Source: an uncultured Saprospiraceae bacterium (lineage in GTDB: Bacteria > Bacteroidota > Bacteroidia > Chitinophagales > Saprospiraceae). From it: a DNA stretch of 5,801 nucleotides. This document shows positions 1 through 5,801 of the stretch, piece by piece. A model generated the notes under the pieces. That model ran no database searches. It saw only the letters and a list, made by a program, of their open reading frames with translations, and was not told where the DNA came from. The stretch is from positions 1-5,801 of the forward strand of contig CALJKQ010000240.1 in assembly GCA_937973565.1 (NCBI GenBank), read 5' to 3'. Both the position numbers and the translations under genes were made by a program. Within the stretch, counting starts at the first letter, position 1; the number at the start of each line of letters is the position of its first letter.

Positions 1-2302
1 GACCTTTCACAATTTGAGCCGCTGGATTAGGCAACCAGATACTGGCATCAACATTGATACTCACGGAAGATGTTAATCCGCAATTGTCGGTCACCGTTAC
101 CACATAGTCACCCAAATTTTTTGTAGAAATAATGGCAGTAGTTTGTCCACTACTCCATTTATAGGTATAGTTTCCTCCACCTCCTGCACCTGCAGCTGAA
201 AGTATAAACTCTGAATCCTTGCAAACCGGAGAACCTTTGACTATTCCCGCACTCGGTGGCCCCAACCAAATAGATTTATCCACAAAAATATTAACCGAAG
301 CAGTCAAACCACAATTATCTGTAACGGTCACTTCATAATTGCCCAACTTGTTGGTGGATATAATCGGCGTGGTCTCACCCGTATTCCATTTGTAGGTATA
401 ACTGCCACCACCACCGGCAGCAGAAGCTGAAAGAATGAAGGGTGTATTCTCACACACCATCGGCCCTAAGGCAATGCCCACACTCGGTGGCCCCAACCAG
501 ATTTCTGTACCCACGTTAATGGTCGCTCTTGCCGTCTGGCCACAAGCATCCGTTACGGTTACCGAAAAGGTTCCCGTTTTATTGGGGTTGATTCTTGGGA
601 GGGTAGTTCCGTCGCTCCATGAATAGGTGTAGGGTGTCTTACCGCCTTGAACGGCGGCTGCTATCTCGTATGGGGTGTTGATACAAACCTGAGGCCCCAA
701 TGCCATGAAGGGAGAAGGTTGATCATAATAATCCAACGTACTGGTATCACAAAGCATGAAACAGTATTTGTCATCTATGGTAACAGTCACACTGTACTCT
801 CCTGTACTAAACACCCTTAATGTATCCTTGGTACTGCCATCGCTCCACAACCAGGCCACCGCACCAATGGGTTTGGCCTCCAACAATTCATTGATGGGCT
901 CGTTGGGGCAATATTTTTTGTCCAGCATGATCAACACAGGAACTTCAAAACCATCAAAACCCTCAGTCCTCAACTTTACTTCAGCGGTGGTATCAACCGT
1001 AATGTTGCGCTGAACCAAAACGGTATCTGTAGTAAAGGCATGGTTTATAAATAGAATCGAGGAATCAGGTGTTTCACACGTAGATACACCCATATCATTT
1101 GTTTTGATAAAACCCATCTTTAACTTGCCTGTTTGCTCGTCGTCAACATCGGTCTGGTAATAACCATAGCCATTATCTCCCGTTTCAAAAAGGCTGCCCT
1201 GAAGATTGAAATGGGCCTTGGCCCTGTCGTACAATACCAACCACTGCTGCGTTCCGTCTTCTCTCAGTTTCAACAGGAACGGGGTTTCAGTTGTATCCCT
1301 GATTACCATTTTTCCACTGACGATAAACCTGCCGTCCTTATCCTGGATTAAACCATCAATGATGTTCTTTTTACTTACTTTATCGTCCGTCTTTTTAGAC
1401 CAAAGAATCTTGCCTTTGCTGTCGGCTTGCAAAATAAATGACTGGTCCATGGCATTAAGCGCATTGCCCATTCTACCGGCAACGAGGTAAGTATTGCCAA
1501 CCTGCAATACCTTCAGGCCCTCTGCCTGCTGAAAGCCATTGGGCAAATAAGTTTTACCCAAAACAGGATCCAGGTTTTCGTCTAGCTTAACCAACAAGGC
1601 TGAATTGCCGGCTACCGTTCTTTGAACACGTCCAGACCAAACCCAGCCGGTATCCAATGTTGTCTTGAAATCCATAGCCTCTGCCTGCAGCACGCTTCCA
1701 TTGGTCCTGGAAAACTTATACTTGTTGGCTTGTTGTACCCCTCCTTTGGTGTTCAATCGGTTGACATACCACAATGAACTATCGGTCTTGTCTAGCTGCA
1801 CCAGTTCGTACAAAAGACTGTCATATCCTTCATTTAAAAAATGTCCGCGTCTGATCGCTTTGTCGTCAGCGTCGCCATTGAAAGCCACTGACCACGCTGC
1901 ACGAATATCTTTTCCAAAGCCTACCATCACCCGCTTATTTTTACTTCCATTGGTAGTAAAGGAGATGTACACGCTGTCGTTCTTCGCCTGAAATAAACTT
2001 ACGTTACCATGAAGAATGCCCGCATTGTCCTGCATAGCGTATTGCCTGCTTATCCCAATATCGCCCTTAGGCTTATAGGTGGTCAATACCAGGTACCGAT
2101 AAGCAGTATCGTTCACAGCCCTCACCCCGTCTAATGACAGAAACGTGCCATCCTTCATCTGCAGGCCTGATAAATTTACGATAGAAGTATCGGGATCTGT
2201 GCCAAATGACTCCTTAAAAGGGTAGCCCCTGTGAAACTTATTCTGACCAGTCAGAAAACTGTGGAAAAAAACAGCAAGGACAAACAATATGTATCTAGAC
2301 AT
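1..2302 (-). CDS. Large secreted protein with beta-propeller-like region and PKD/SprB-like repeats (3' end outside window)
   Basis: I translated the minus strand from the ATG at 2302 and found it open to the left edge: 767 codons, no stop, C-terminus missing. Residues 1-19 form a signal peptide (MSRYILFVLAVFFHSFLTG, probable cleavage before Q20), so the product is exported. Residues about 25-420 carry repeated strands ending in 'LxKLDxxGxxxW' patterns (LVQLD..W178, LVKLD241, ILQAD..W301, LLKLR..W354). The later ones are about 53 residues apart, which suggests propeller blades. From about residue 465 there are Ig/PKD- or SprB-like units with 'YTYKW' and 'VTVTDNCG' signatures. Such proteins in Bacteroidota are usually type IX secretion cargo: adhesins or gliding-associated surface proteins. 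The sorting domain expected at the C-terminus would lie outside the window, so secretion route and function are inferred. The start is supported by the signal peptide and by a -7 box 20 bp upstream. Confidence 0.5.
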   Translation of the reverse strand, partial: MSRYILFVLAVFFHSFLTGQNKFHRGYPFKESFGTDPDTSIVNLSGLQMKDGTFLSLDGVRAVNDTAYRYLVLTTYKPKGDIGISRQYAMQDNAGILHGNVSLFQAKNDSVYISFTTNGSKNKRVMVGFGKDIRAAWSVAFNGDADDKAIRRGHFLNEGYDSLLYELVQLDKTDSSLWYVNRLNTKGGVQQANKYKFSRTNGSVLQAEAMDFKTTLDTGWVWSGRVQRTVAGNSALLVKLDENLDPVLGKTYLPNGFQQAEGLKVLQVGNTYLVAGRMGNALNAMDQSFILQADSKGKILWSKKTDDKVSKKNIIDGLIQDKDGRFIVSGKMVIRDTTETPFLLKLREDGTQQWLVLYDRAKAHFNLQGSLFETGDNGYGYYQTDVDDEQTGKLKMGFIKTNDMGVSTCETPDSSILFINHAFTTDTVLVQRNITVDTTAEVKLRTEGFDGFEVPVLIMLDKKYCPNEPINELLEAKPIGAVAWLWSDGSTKDTLRVFSTGEYSVTVTIDDKYCFMLCDTSTLDYYDQPSPFMALGPQVCINTPYEIAAAVQGGKTPYTYSWSDGTTLPRINPNKTGTFSVTVTDACGQTARATINVGTEIWLGPPSVGIALGPMVCENTPFILSASAAGGGGSYTYKWNTGETTPIISTNKLGNYEVTVTDNCGLTASVNIFVDKSIWLGPPSAGIVKGSPVCKDSEFILSAAGAGGGGNYTYKWSSGQTTAIISTKNLGDYVVTVTDNCGLTSSVSINVDASIWLPNPAAQIVKG
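38..730 (-). repeat. Three tandem 231-bp (77-codon) Ig/PKD-like repeat units
   Basis: Inside the secreted-protein gene three units (500-730, 269-499, 38-268) repeat with an exact 231-bp period; a fourth begins at 1-37. The period is the same at three anchors: the Trp of 'YTYxW' (residues 562, 639, 716), the Trp of 'IWLGPP' (codons at 497-499, 266-268, 35-37), and the cysteines. Each unit has a Cys near its start and one in 'TDxCG', 47 residues apart (C540/C587, C617/C664, C694/C741), probably a disulfide within each domain. DNA similarity is retained: 19 bases (cactcggtggccccaacca) are identical at 250-268 and 481-499. A diverged unit lies at about 731-958 (W486, C465/C514). The fold is inferred from the pattern and could be either the PKD or the SprB-repeat family. 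Confidence 0.5.
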
Positions 2303-2524
2303 ATCACAATTTTTACGGTTCCAAAGATAACATTTCTTGCCTTGTACCACTGTCATTATTACACTTTTTATCTATCTAACCGCCCAAGCCGACATTTTCC
2401 ATCTCATTTGATTTTACGCGAAATTTTATTTGGTTGAAAGGCCTTCTGATTGGGTTATCAATTTTTTGTACTCCTTTTCTTCTCCTCAGCAAAATATCTT
2501 ATTTTCAACACCGCAAAGTATTCC
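2303..2524. other. Divergent intergenic spacer
   Basis: This AT-rich 222-bp stretch lies between the divergently transcribed secreted-protein and ligase-like genes. It holds the minus-strand -7 box described separately. For the plus-strand gene I see only weak candidates: TTTATTTG at 2425-2432, one mismatch from TAnnTTTG but with its TTTG at 2407-2410 too close, and TATCTTAT at 2495-2502 with no properly spaced -33 element. If the second is real, the TTG start at 2450 would lie upstream of the transcript. No RNA gene or strong hairpin was recognised. Confidence 0.5.
2322..2329 (-). promoter_or_regulatory. Bacteroidota -7 promoter box for the secreted-protein gene
   Basis: On the minus strand this reads TATCTTTG, a full match to the Bacteroidota -7 consensus TAnnTTTG, 19 bases upstream of the ATG at 2302. 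The 5' leader would be only about 12-15 nt, without a Shine-Dalgarno site, which is common in this phylum. No clear TTTG -33 box is seen at the expected distance, so the call rests on the -7 box and its placement. Confidence 0.5.
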
Positions 2525-4003
2525 ATGGCTTCTTTTGAAAATCTGGCTGCCCTCCTTGAAAGTTGGAAAAGATTTCCGCAAGATTTTGATTTTCAGTTAA
2601 ATAGGATCAAGGTTTTGCTTCAATCTGCCGAATCACAGGAAGACCAAAATGCCCTCATTTGGCTGCTATCCCACAGCCAAAGATCCAGACCTGTTGATCT
2701 CACTTTCCTGGTTCAGGTTTTATTGTCCCATCAACCATTACCGCTTTGGATGTTACAGCAATCTTTTGCCGTCAATGCAGACAAGTGCGAAGTGCTGGCT
2801 CAGCTTTTCCACACTAAAACAGAAACGCTATCCACCGCAGCCATGCTCAGGTCCTTTGAAAAGATCAAAACGAAAGATAAGGTGGAACGAGAGCAGCAAA
2901 TCCACGAGGTTTGGAATCAATCAGGCCCCATGGGCAGGTGGTTGTTCAACCGCTACATCACCGGCAGCTATACCTGCCCGCTGGAAGAAAATATCTTGCC
3001 GGAAGCTTTATCCCACATTTTTGGTGTGCCATCTTACCATATTAAAAACCAGCTCCAACAGCTTACTACCTGGGATTTTGACTGGAAAAAATGGGCCGAT
3101 TCGGAATTCCGGCAAGCTCCGGTCCTACCCACCGCCATTGAAATCTCGGAAATCCGACTTTCTGAAATAGAAGATGGGGAAGATTCCATGTGGGATTTAA
3201 TCGCTTTACCAACAAATTACACCCCGGGACAGCTTATGGTGAACAGTCACGAGCTTGTACTATTCACACCTGATTTGAAAGAAGTATTCCGCAGGTCTGG
3301 CCATGTTTCTTCTACCGTAGAAACTCAATTTTGGCAAGTCTTTTATGACCCCGCTTCTGTTATTACTGACGCAGACATTGAGTTAGGATACCATCCATGG
3401 TTCAACCCTTCTGATCCTTCGGTGCGAAATCCAGTGGATGTGGCTTTGCCAAATATCGATGTGGTCAAATGGTACGTGCCACCCACACAACATTTTACTT
3501 TTCATGAATTATCCAACCTCGACTTCCAGAATGATAAGCGCTATTACATCAGAACACAGCAATCAGATAACCCTTCTACTGAAATTTATTTGCTCAGGCC
3601 TGAACGATTTATAGCCAACGCCATGGTTTTATACGTACGTCGCAATGCCCATGACAGCCGGCTTTGGGATGAGATTACCTTTGGAATGAGGCACCCGGAG
3701 TTTCCACAACTGGTACCCGTAGCCAGGTGGCAACCCGCACACGACTGGCTCCACTTCGAAGAATGGAAATCAAGCCTGAAAGTACTTATGGGCGAAAAAT
3801 TTGGTCCAGTCACCACTATCCTCCCCGGCTGGCAGGTTCAGATTTCTTTTGATGAGATTATCAAATCCAAAAAACACAAAAGCGGTTTCAACATTCCAAC
3901 CGTTGAAATTGTGCAATGGCAAGCCAATCCTTCTTTGGAGGAAATAGACGACATCCGGGAACTTTTTTATTATTTCCAACAAAGGGACAAAAAGTTCAAA
4001 TAG
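2525..4003 (+). CDS. ATP-dependent DNA ligase-like protein, predicted catalytically dead
   Basis: The 492-residue product aligns by eye with bacterial ATP-dependent DNA ligases of the stand-alone, repair-operon type. Residues 1-205 match the ligase N-terminal DNA-binding domain: 'LPLWMLQQSF' near 72-81 resembles LPLWLFEESY, and 'WLFNRYITGSY' at 139-149 resembles FVFNKLITGGF. Residues about 370-485 match the OB-fold: 'TFGM', 'LVPVA', 'FGPV' at 426-429, 'KSKKHKSG' at 447-454. The central nucleotidyltransferase domain is degraded. Motif I KWDGIRGQLI reads PTNYTPGQLM (229-238), so the adenylated Lys is Pro and the motif Arg is also Pro. Motif V KWK is about LLR, and motif VI RWxxDK is QWQANP (464-469). 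The core is also about 50-60 residues shorter than usual. I predict no ligation; a structural or DNA-binding role is inference. ATG 2525 is preferred because its N-terminus lines up with ligases; an in-frame TTG at 2450 would add 25 hydrophobic residues. The frame is intact with no frameshift, which argues for a maintained gene. No repair gene is adjacent. Confidence 0.5.
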   Translation: MASFENLAALLESWKRFPQDFDFQLNRIKVLLQSAESQEDQNALIWLLSHSQRSRPVDLTFLVQVLLSHQPLPLWMLQQSFAVNADKCEVLAQLFHTKTETLSTAAMLRSFEKIKTKDKVEREQQIHEVWNQSGPMGRWLFNRYITGSYTCPLEENILPEALSHIFGVPSYHIKNQLQQLTTWDFDWKKWADSEFRQAPVLPTAIEISEIRLSEIEDGEDSMWDLIALPTNYTPGQLMVNSHELVLFTPDLKEVFRRSGHVSSTVETQFWQVFYDPASVITDADIELGYHPWFNPSDPSVRNPVDVALPNIDVVKWYVPPTQHFTFHELSNLDFQNDKRYYIRTQQSDNPSTEIYLLRPERFIANAMVLYVRRNAHDSRLWDEITFGMRHPEFPQLVPVARWQPAHDWLHFEEWKSSLKVLMGEKFGPVTTILPGWQVQISFDEIIKSKKHKSGFNIPTVEIVQWQANPSLEEIDDIRELFYYFQQRDKKFK

Positions 4004-4152
4004 AAGCAGCCTCGCAATTGAATATCAATGAGTTGCAATATGCCTCAACAATCTTTGTGAAAAAGAGGGGCAATCTCAACAAAAAAACTACTTTTGTGGG
4101 AACTAAAACCGAGAGGTAACTTATTACATAATCGTAAAAACAACTCAGATAT
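4004..4152. other. Intergenic region upstream of the DUF2795 gene
   Basis: This 149-bp spacer holds a -7 box for the downstream gene (4089-4096). I see no convincing terminator for the ligase-like gene; the only pairing, GCAAT/GTTGC around 4015-4036, is a weak 5-bp stem without a T-run. Co-transcription with the next gene is therefore possible, though the internal promoter suggests DUF2795 can be expressed on its own. Confidence 0.5.
4089..4096 (+). promoter_or_regulatory. Candidate -7 promoter box for the DUF2795 gene
   Basis: TACTTTTG is a full match to TAnnTTTG and lies 56 bases upstream of the ATG at 4153, predicting a leader of about 50 nt. The nearest upstream TTTG (4054-4057) is about 31 bases away, too far for the usual -33 spacing, so this is a -7-only call. 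Confidence 0.5.
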
Positions 4153-4374
4153 ATGTACTGGACACTTGAACTTGCCCACCATCTGGAAGACGCTCCCTGG
4201 CCGGCAACCAAGGATGAACTCATCGATTATGCCATTCGTTCTGGCGCTCCGATCGAAGTAATTGAAAATCTCAATGAACTGGAAGACGAGGCTGAGATCT
4301 ATGATACGATGGAAGATATTTGGCCGGATTATCCGCGTAAGGACGACTTTCTCTTTAATGAAGACGAATATTAA
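4153..4374 (+). CDS. DUF2795 domain protein, 73 residues
   Basis: The product starts MYWTLELAHHLEDAPWPATK and ends FLFNEDEY. I recognise this as the short DUF2795 protein that is widespread and strongly conserved in Bacteroidota at this same length. It has no signal peptide and no membrane segment, so it should be cytoplasmic. It is very acidic, with a run of Asp/Glu-rich segments (ELEDEAEIYDTMEDIWPD, then the NEDEY tail). The first 40 residues resemble a small helical module with 'WPATKDELIDYA' as its core. Its molecular function is unknown, and nothing here reveals a partner. It has its own likely promoter and is followed by a clear terminator, so it probably forms a short transcription unit, alone or as the last gene after the ligase-like gene. 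No Shine-Dalgarno site is visible. Confidence 0.5.
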   Translation: MYWTLELAHHLEDAPWPATKDELIDYAIRSGAPIEVIENLNELEDEAEIYDTMEDIWPDYPRKDDFLFNEDEY

Positions 4375-4396
4375 TCTTACACCAAAGAAATGACAG

Positions 4397-4442
4397 TGCC
4401 CCTGTATTTCATACTGAAATGAAAGGGGCATTTTTATTTTTT
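4397..4442 (+). terminator. Rho-independent terminator after the DUF2795 gene
   Basis: TGCCCC (4397-4402) pairs with GGGGCA (4425-4430), and the inner arm TTTCAT pairs with ATGAAA (4419-4424) around the loop ACTGAA, with a small asymmetric bulge (TGTA) on the left arm. A T-rich tract (TTTTTATTTTTT, 4431-4442) follows at once. It starts 22 bases after the DUF2795 stop and ends only 17 bases before the cmk start. Confidence 0.5.
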
Positions 4443-4459
4443 CACTTAATCCAGTAATA

Positions 4460-5116
4460 ATGATCATCGCCATTGATGGTTTTTCTTCCTGTGGCAAATC
4501 TACCATTGCCAAAGAACTGGCAGCCATTTTGAAATTGCCCTACATCGACTCGGGTGCGATGTACAGAGCAGTGACCTGGTATTTTCTGGAAAATCAAATT
4601 GATTACAACAATGAACTGGCTGTCTATGATGGCCTCAATCACATCAGCATAAAATTTGTAAGAGAAGGCGATCAAAATGTACTTTACTGCAATGGTCAGC
4701 CACTCAAAGCGGAGCTTCGCTCTATGGAAGTTTCCAACAAAGTCAGTGAGGTTTCGGCCATTCCGGAAGTTAGGATCAAGATGGTCACTCTCCAACAGCA
4801 AATGGGTTCCAATGGTGCTGTGATGGACGGTCGCGATATCGGTACCGTAGTTTTTCCGGAGGCTGATTTCAAATTTTTTCTCGTGGCAGATCCTGCTGTC
4901 AGGGCACAGCGCAGATACGATGAGTTGAGAGAAAAAAATGAAAACATCAGCTTCGAAGAAGTCATGGCCAACCTGGCCCACAGAGATCATATCGATTCTA
5001 CACGTGAACACAGCCCTCTTCGCAAAGCAGATGATGCTATTGAAATCGACAATACCCACCTCAATAAAGAAGAACAAATTGAGGTTATTTTAAAATACCT
5101 CAATCCCACAGCCTGA
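4460..5116 (+). CDS. cmk: Cytidylate kinase (CMP/dCMP kinase)
   Basis: The 218-residue cytoplasmic enzyme transfers phosphate from ATP to CMP or dCMP, giving CDP or dCDP for RNA, DNA and phospholipid precursor synthesis. The P-loop is at residues 7-15 (GFSSCGKST), followed by 'DSGAMYRAVT' at 30-39, which contributes to CMP binding. 'DGRDIGTVVFP' at 123-133 is the family signature with the nucleotide-contacting Arg and Asp. The Arg-rich LID segment lies near 148-152 (RAQRR), 'RDHIDSTREHSPL' is at 175-187, and the C-terminal 'IDNT' is at 196-199. Length and motif order are normal for bacterial Cmk, so it should be active. The start leaves the P-loop at the expected distance from the N-terminus. 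No Shine-Dalgarno site is seen, and a terminator ends 17 bp upstream. cmk converges with the thioredoxin-like gene downstream. Confidence 0.5.
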   Translation: MIIAIDGFSSCGKSTIAKELAAILKLPYIDSGAMYRAVTWYFLENQIDYNNELAVYDGLNHISIKFVREGDQNVLYCNGQPLKAELRSMEVSNKVSEVSAIPEVRIKMVTLQQQMGSNGAVMDGRDIGTVVFPEADFKFFLVADPAVRAQRRYDELREKNENISFEEVMANLAHRDHIDSTREHSPLRKADDAIEIDNTHLNKEEQIEVILKYLNPTA

Positions 5117-5162
5117 CATTCAAGGTTATTTTCTGGTCAAATCCTTACCTCTTTAAATGCAC

Positions 5163-5181
5163 CCGTTTGAATCGTAAACGG
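5163..5181. terminator. Weak hairpin in the convergent cmk / redoxin spacer
   Basis: CCGTTT (5163-5168) and AAACGG (5176-5181) form a perfect 6-bp stem with a 7-base loop between two converging genes, where a two-way terminator would be expected. Neither side has a proper T-run, so termination here is tentative. Nothing else was recognised in the 84-bp spacer 5117-5200. Confidence 0.5.
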
Positions 5182-5200
5182 CTATAATAATCGCATTTAC

Positions 5201-5801
5201 TTATTTTGCTTTAATGTGTTTTTTGAGTAACCATGCCAATTCTTCATCATACAGATCGCCTCTTACCCTGAAAAGAATCCGGTGATTTTCATTGAGCAAA
5301 TACATAGACGGAATGGTTGCCACATTGTATATCAATTGAAATCTAGAAAGGCCCTCAGGGTCTGCCCAAAAATACCAGGCTGAAGGCAGCTGCATTTCTT
5401 TCACTCCTTGCCAGCATGCTCCCACTTGTTCACCCCTTTTGCCGCAAATGGTTACTACTTTTAAACCCATGGCCTTGTAAGTTGGAAAGATTTTCGACAA
5501 TGCCGGTAATTCTTTTTTACAATGCGGGCAATCCGGGTTCCAGAATACAATGAGGGTATATGGACTTTCCAAGTCATACAAACGCCTTTCAGCGTTGTTT
5601 TCATCATAAAACCGAAGATCCGGTAAATAATTGCCCGTCATTAAGCGGTTGATGCCATTGGCCTGGTTGGTATGTCGGTACCACTCCTCTTCTCCAAACA
5701 AAGTTTTATCTGTCGGTTCCACATATTTGCGCACCAAATACACATAAATTTGATCCAGATCAAACCTGCTGGATCTGGGAATCAATTGCAACAGGTAGGA
5801 T
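5201..5801 (-). CDS. Thiol:disulfide oxidoreductase, DUF5106/redoxin (TlpA-like) type (5' end outside window)
   Basis: About 199 C-terminal residues are visible; the frame stays open past 5801, so the N-terminus is missing and any start seen here (for example TTG at 5791) is probably internal. The first ~50 residues resemble the helical DUF5106 segment that precedes the redoxin domain in many Bacteroidota envelope proteins. The thioredoxin fold follows: 'TLIVFWNPDCPHCKKELP' carries the active-site CPHC (codons at 5519-5530), and 'VATIPSMYLL' contains the cis-proline. Proteins of this kind are normally exported and act on disulfides of envelope proteins; here export is inferred because the signal peptide is out of view. 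Two further cysteines (in 'TICGKRG' and 'GACWQG') lie after the active site. The exact substrate is unknown. Confidence 0.5.
   Translation of the reverse strand, partial: SYLLQLIPRSSRFDLDQIYVYLVRKYVEPTDKTLFGEEEWYRHTNQANGINRLMTGNYLPDLRFYDENNAERRLYDLESPYTLIVFWNPDCPHCKKELPALSKIFPTYKAMGLKVVTICGKRGEQVGACWQGVKEMQLPSAWYFWADPEGLSRFQLIYNVATIPSMYLLNENHRILFRVRGDLYDEELAWLLKKHIKAK

Noticed and set aside
1..730. Periodic repeats as a possible CRISPR array or mobile element
   Set aside because: The 231-bp period is in frame with one protein and keeps protein motifs; there are no short identical repeats with unique spacers and no transposase.
435..1991. Several plus-strand open frames of 60-110 codons
   Set aside because: They lie antisense to the continuous secreted-protein frame on the minus strand, show no family likeness, and are explained as shadows of it.
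2525..4003. Pseudogene reading of the ligase-like gene
   Set aside because: There is no internal stop or frameshift over about 490 codons, and two of three domains keep clear family patterns; a maintained protein fits better.
4015..4036. Hairpin after the ligase-like gene
   Set aside because: It is only a 5-bp stem including a G-T pair with a long loop and no T-run, too weak to call a terminator.
4045..4527. A 160-codon minus-strand frame across DUF2795 and the terminator
   Set aside because: It overlaps a recognised gene, a promoter box and a terminator on the other strand, and its product resembles nothing known to me.
4442..5077. A 211-codon minus-strand frame antisense to cmk
   Set aside because: cmk on the plus strand has a complete set of family motifs; the antisense product is low-complexity and unrecognisable.

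Overview
The window comes from a member of the Bacteroidota, most likely the Saprospiria/Chitinophagia side of the phylum. Four things point there: a secreted protein with SprB/PKD-like repeats of the kind exported by type IX secretion, the 73-residue DUF2795 protein typical of this phylum, a thiol:disulfide protein of the DUF5106-plus-redoxin type, and promoter -7 boxes of the Bacteroidota form TAnnTTTG with no clear Shine-Dalgarno sites. The placement rests on recognising protein families by eye, not on a search.

Layout. Positions 1-2302 (minus strand) hold the N-terminal 767 codons of a large secreted protein: signal peptide, a beta-propeller-like region, then tandem 77-residue Ig/PKD-like repeats that run off the left edge. 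A 222-bp divergent spacer follows, with a good promoter box for the minus-strand gene. Positions 2525-4003 (plus) encode a protein with the N-terminal and OB-fold domains of a bacterial ATP-dependent DNA ligase. In it the nucleotidyltransferase core is shortened and every nucleotidyl-transfer motif I could align is degraded. Next come a DUF2795 gene (4153-4374), a rho-independent terminator (4397-4442) and the cytidylate kinase gene cmk (4460-5116). Converging on cmk from the right edge is the C-terminal part of a thioredoxin-fold protein (5201-5801, minus).

How the genes relate. This is not one pathway. cmk is housekeeping nucleotide metabolism, and the two minus-strand genes encode predicted exported proteins. 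The gene worth attention is the ligase-like one. It is an intact, uninterrupted reading frame, yet it lacks the adenylation lysine and the other nucleotide-handling residues, and no repair gene lies beside it in this window. It looks like a retained pseudo-enzyme (a ligase-fold protein that cannot ligate) rather than a decaying gene. Its role cannot be read from the sequence.
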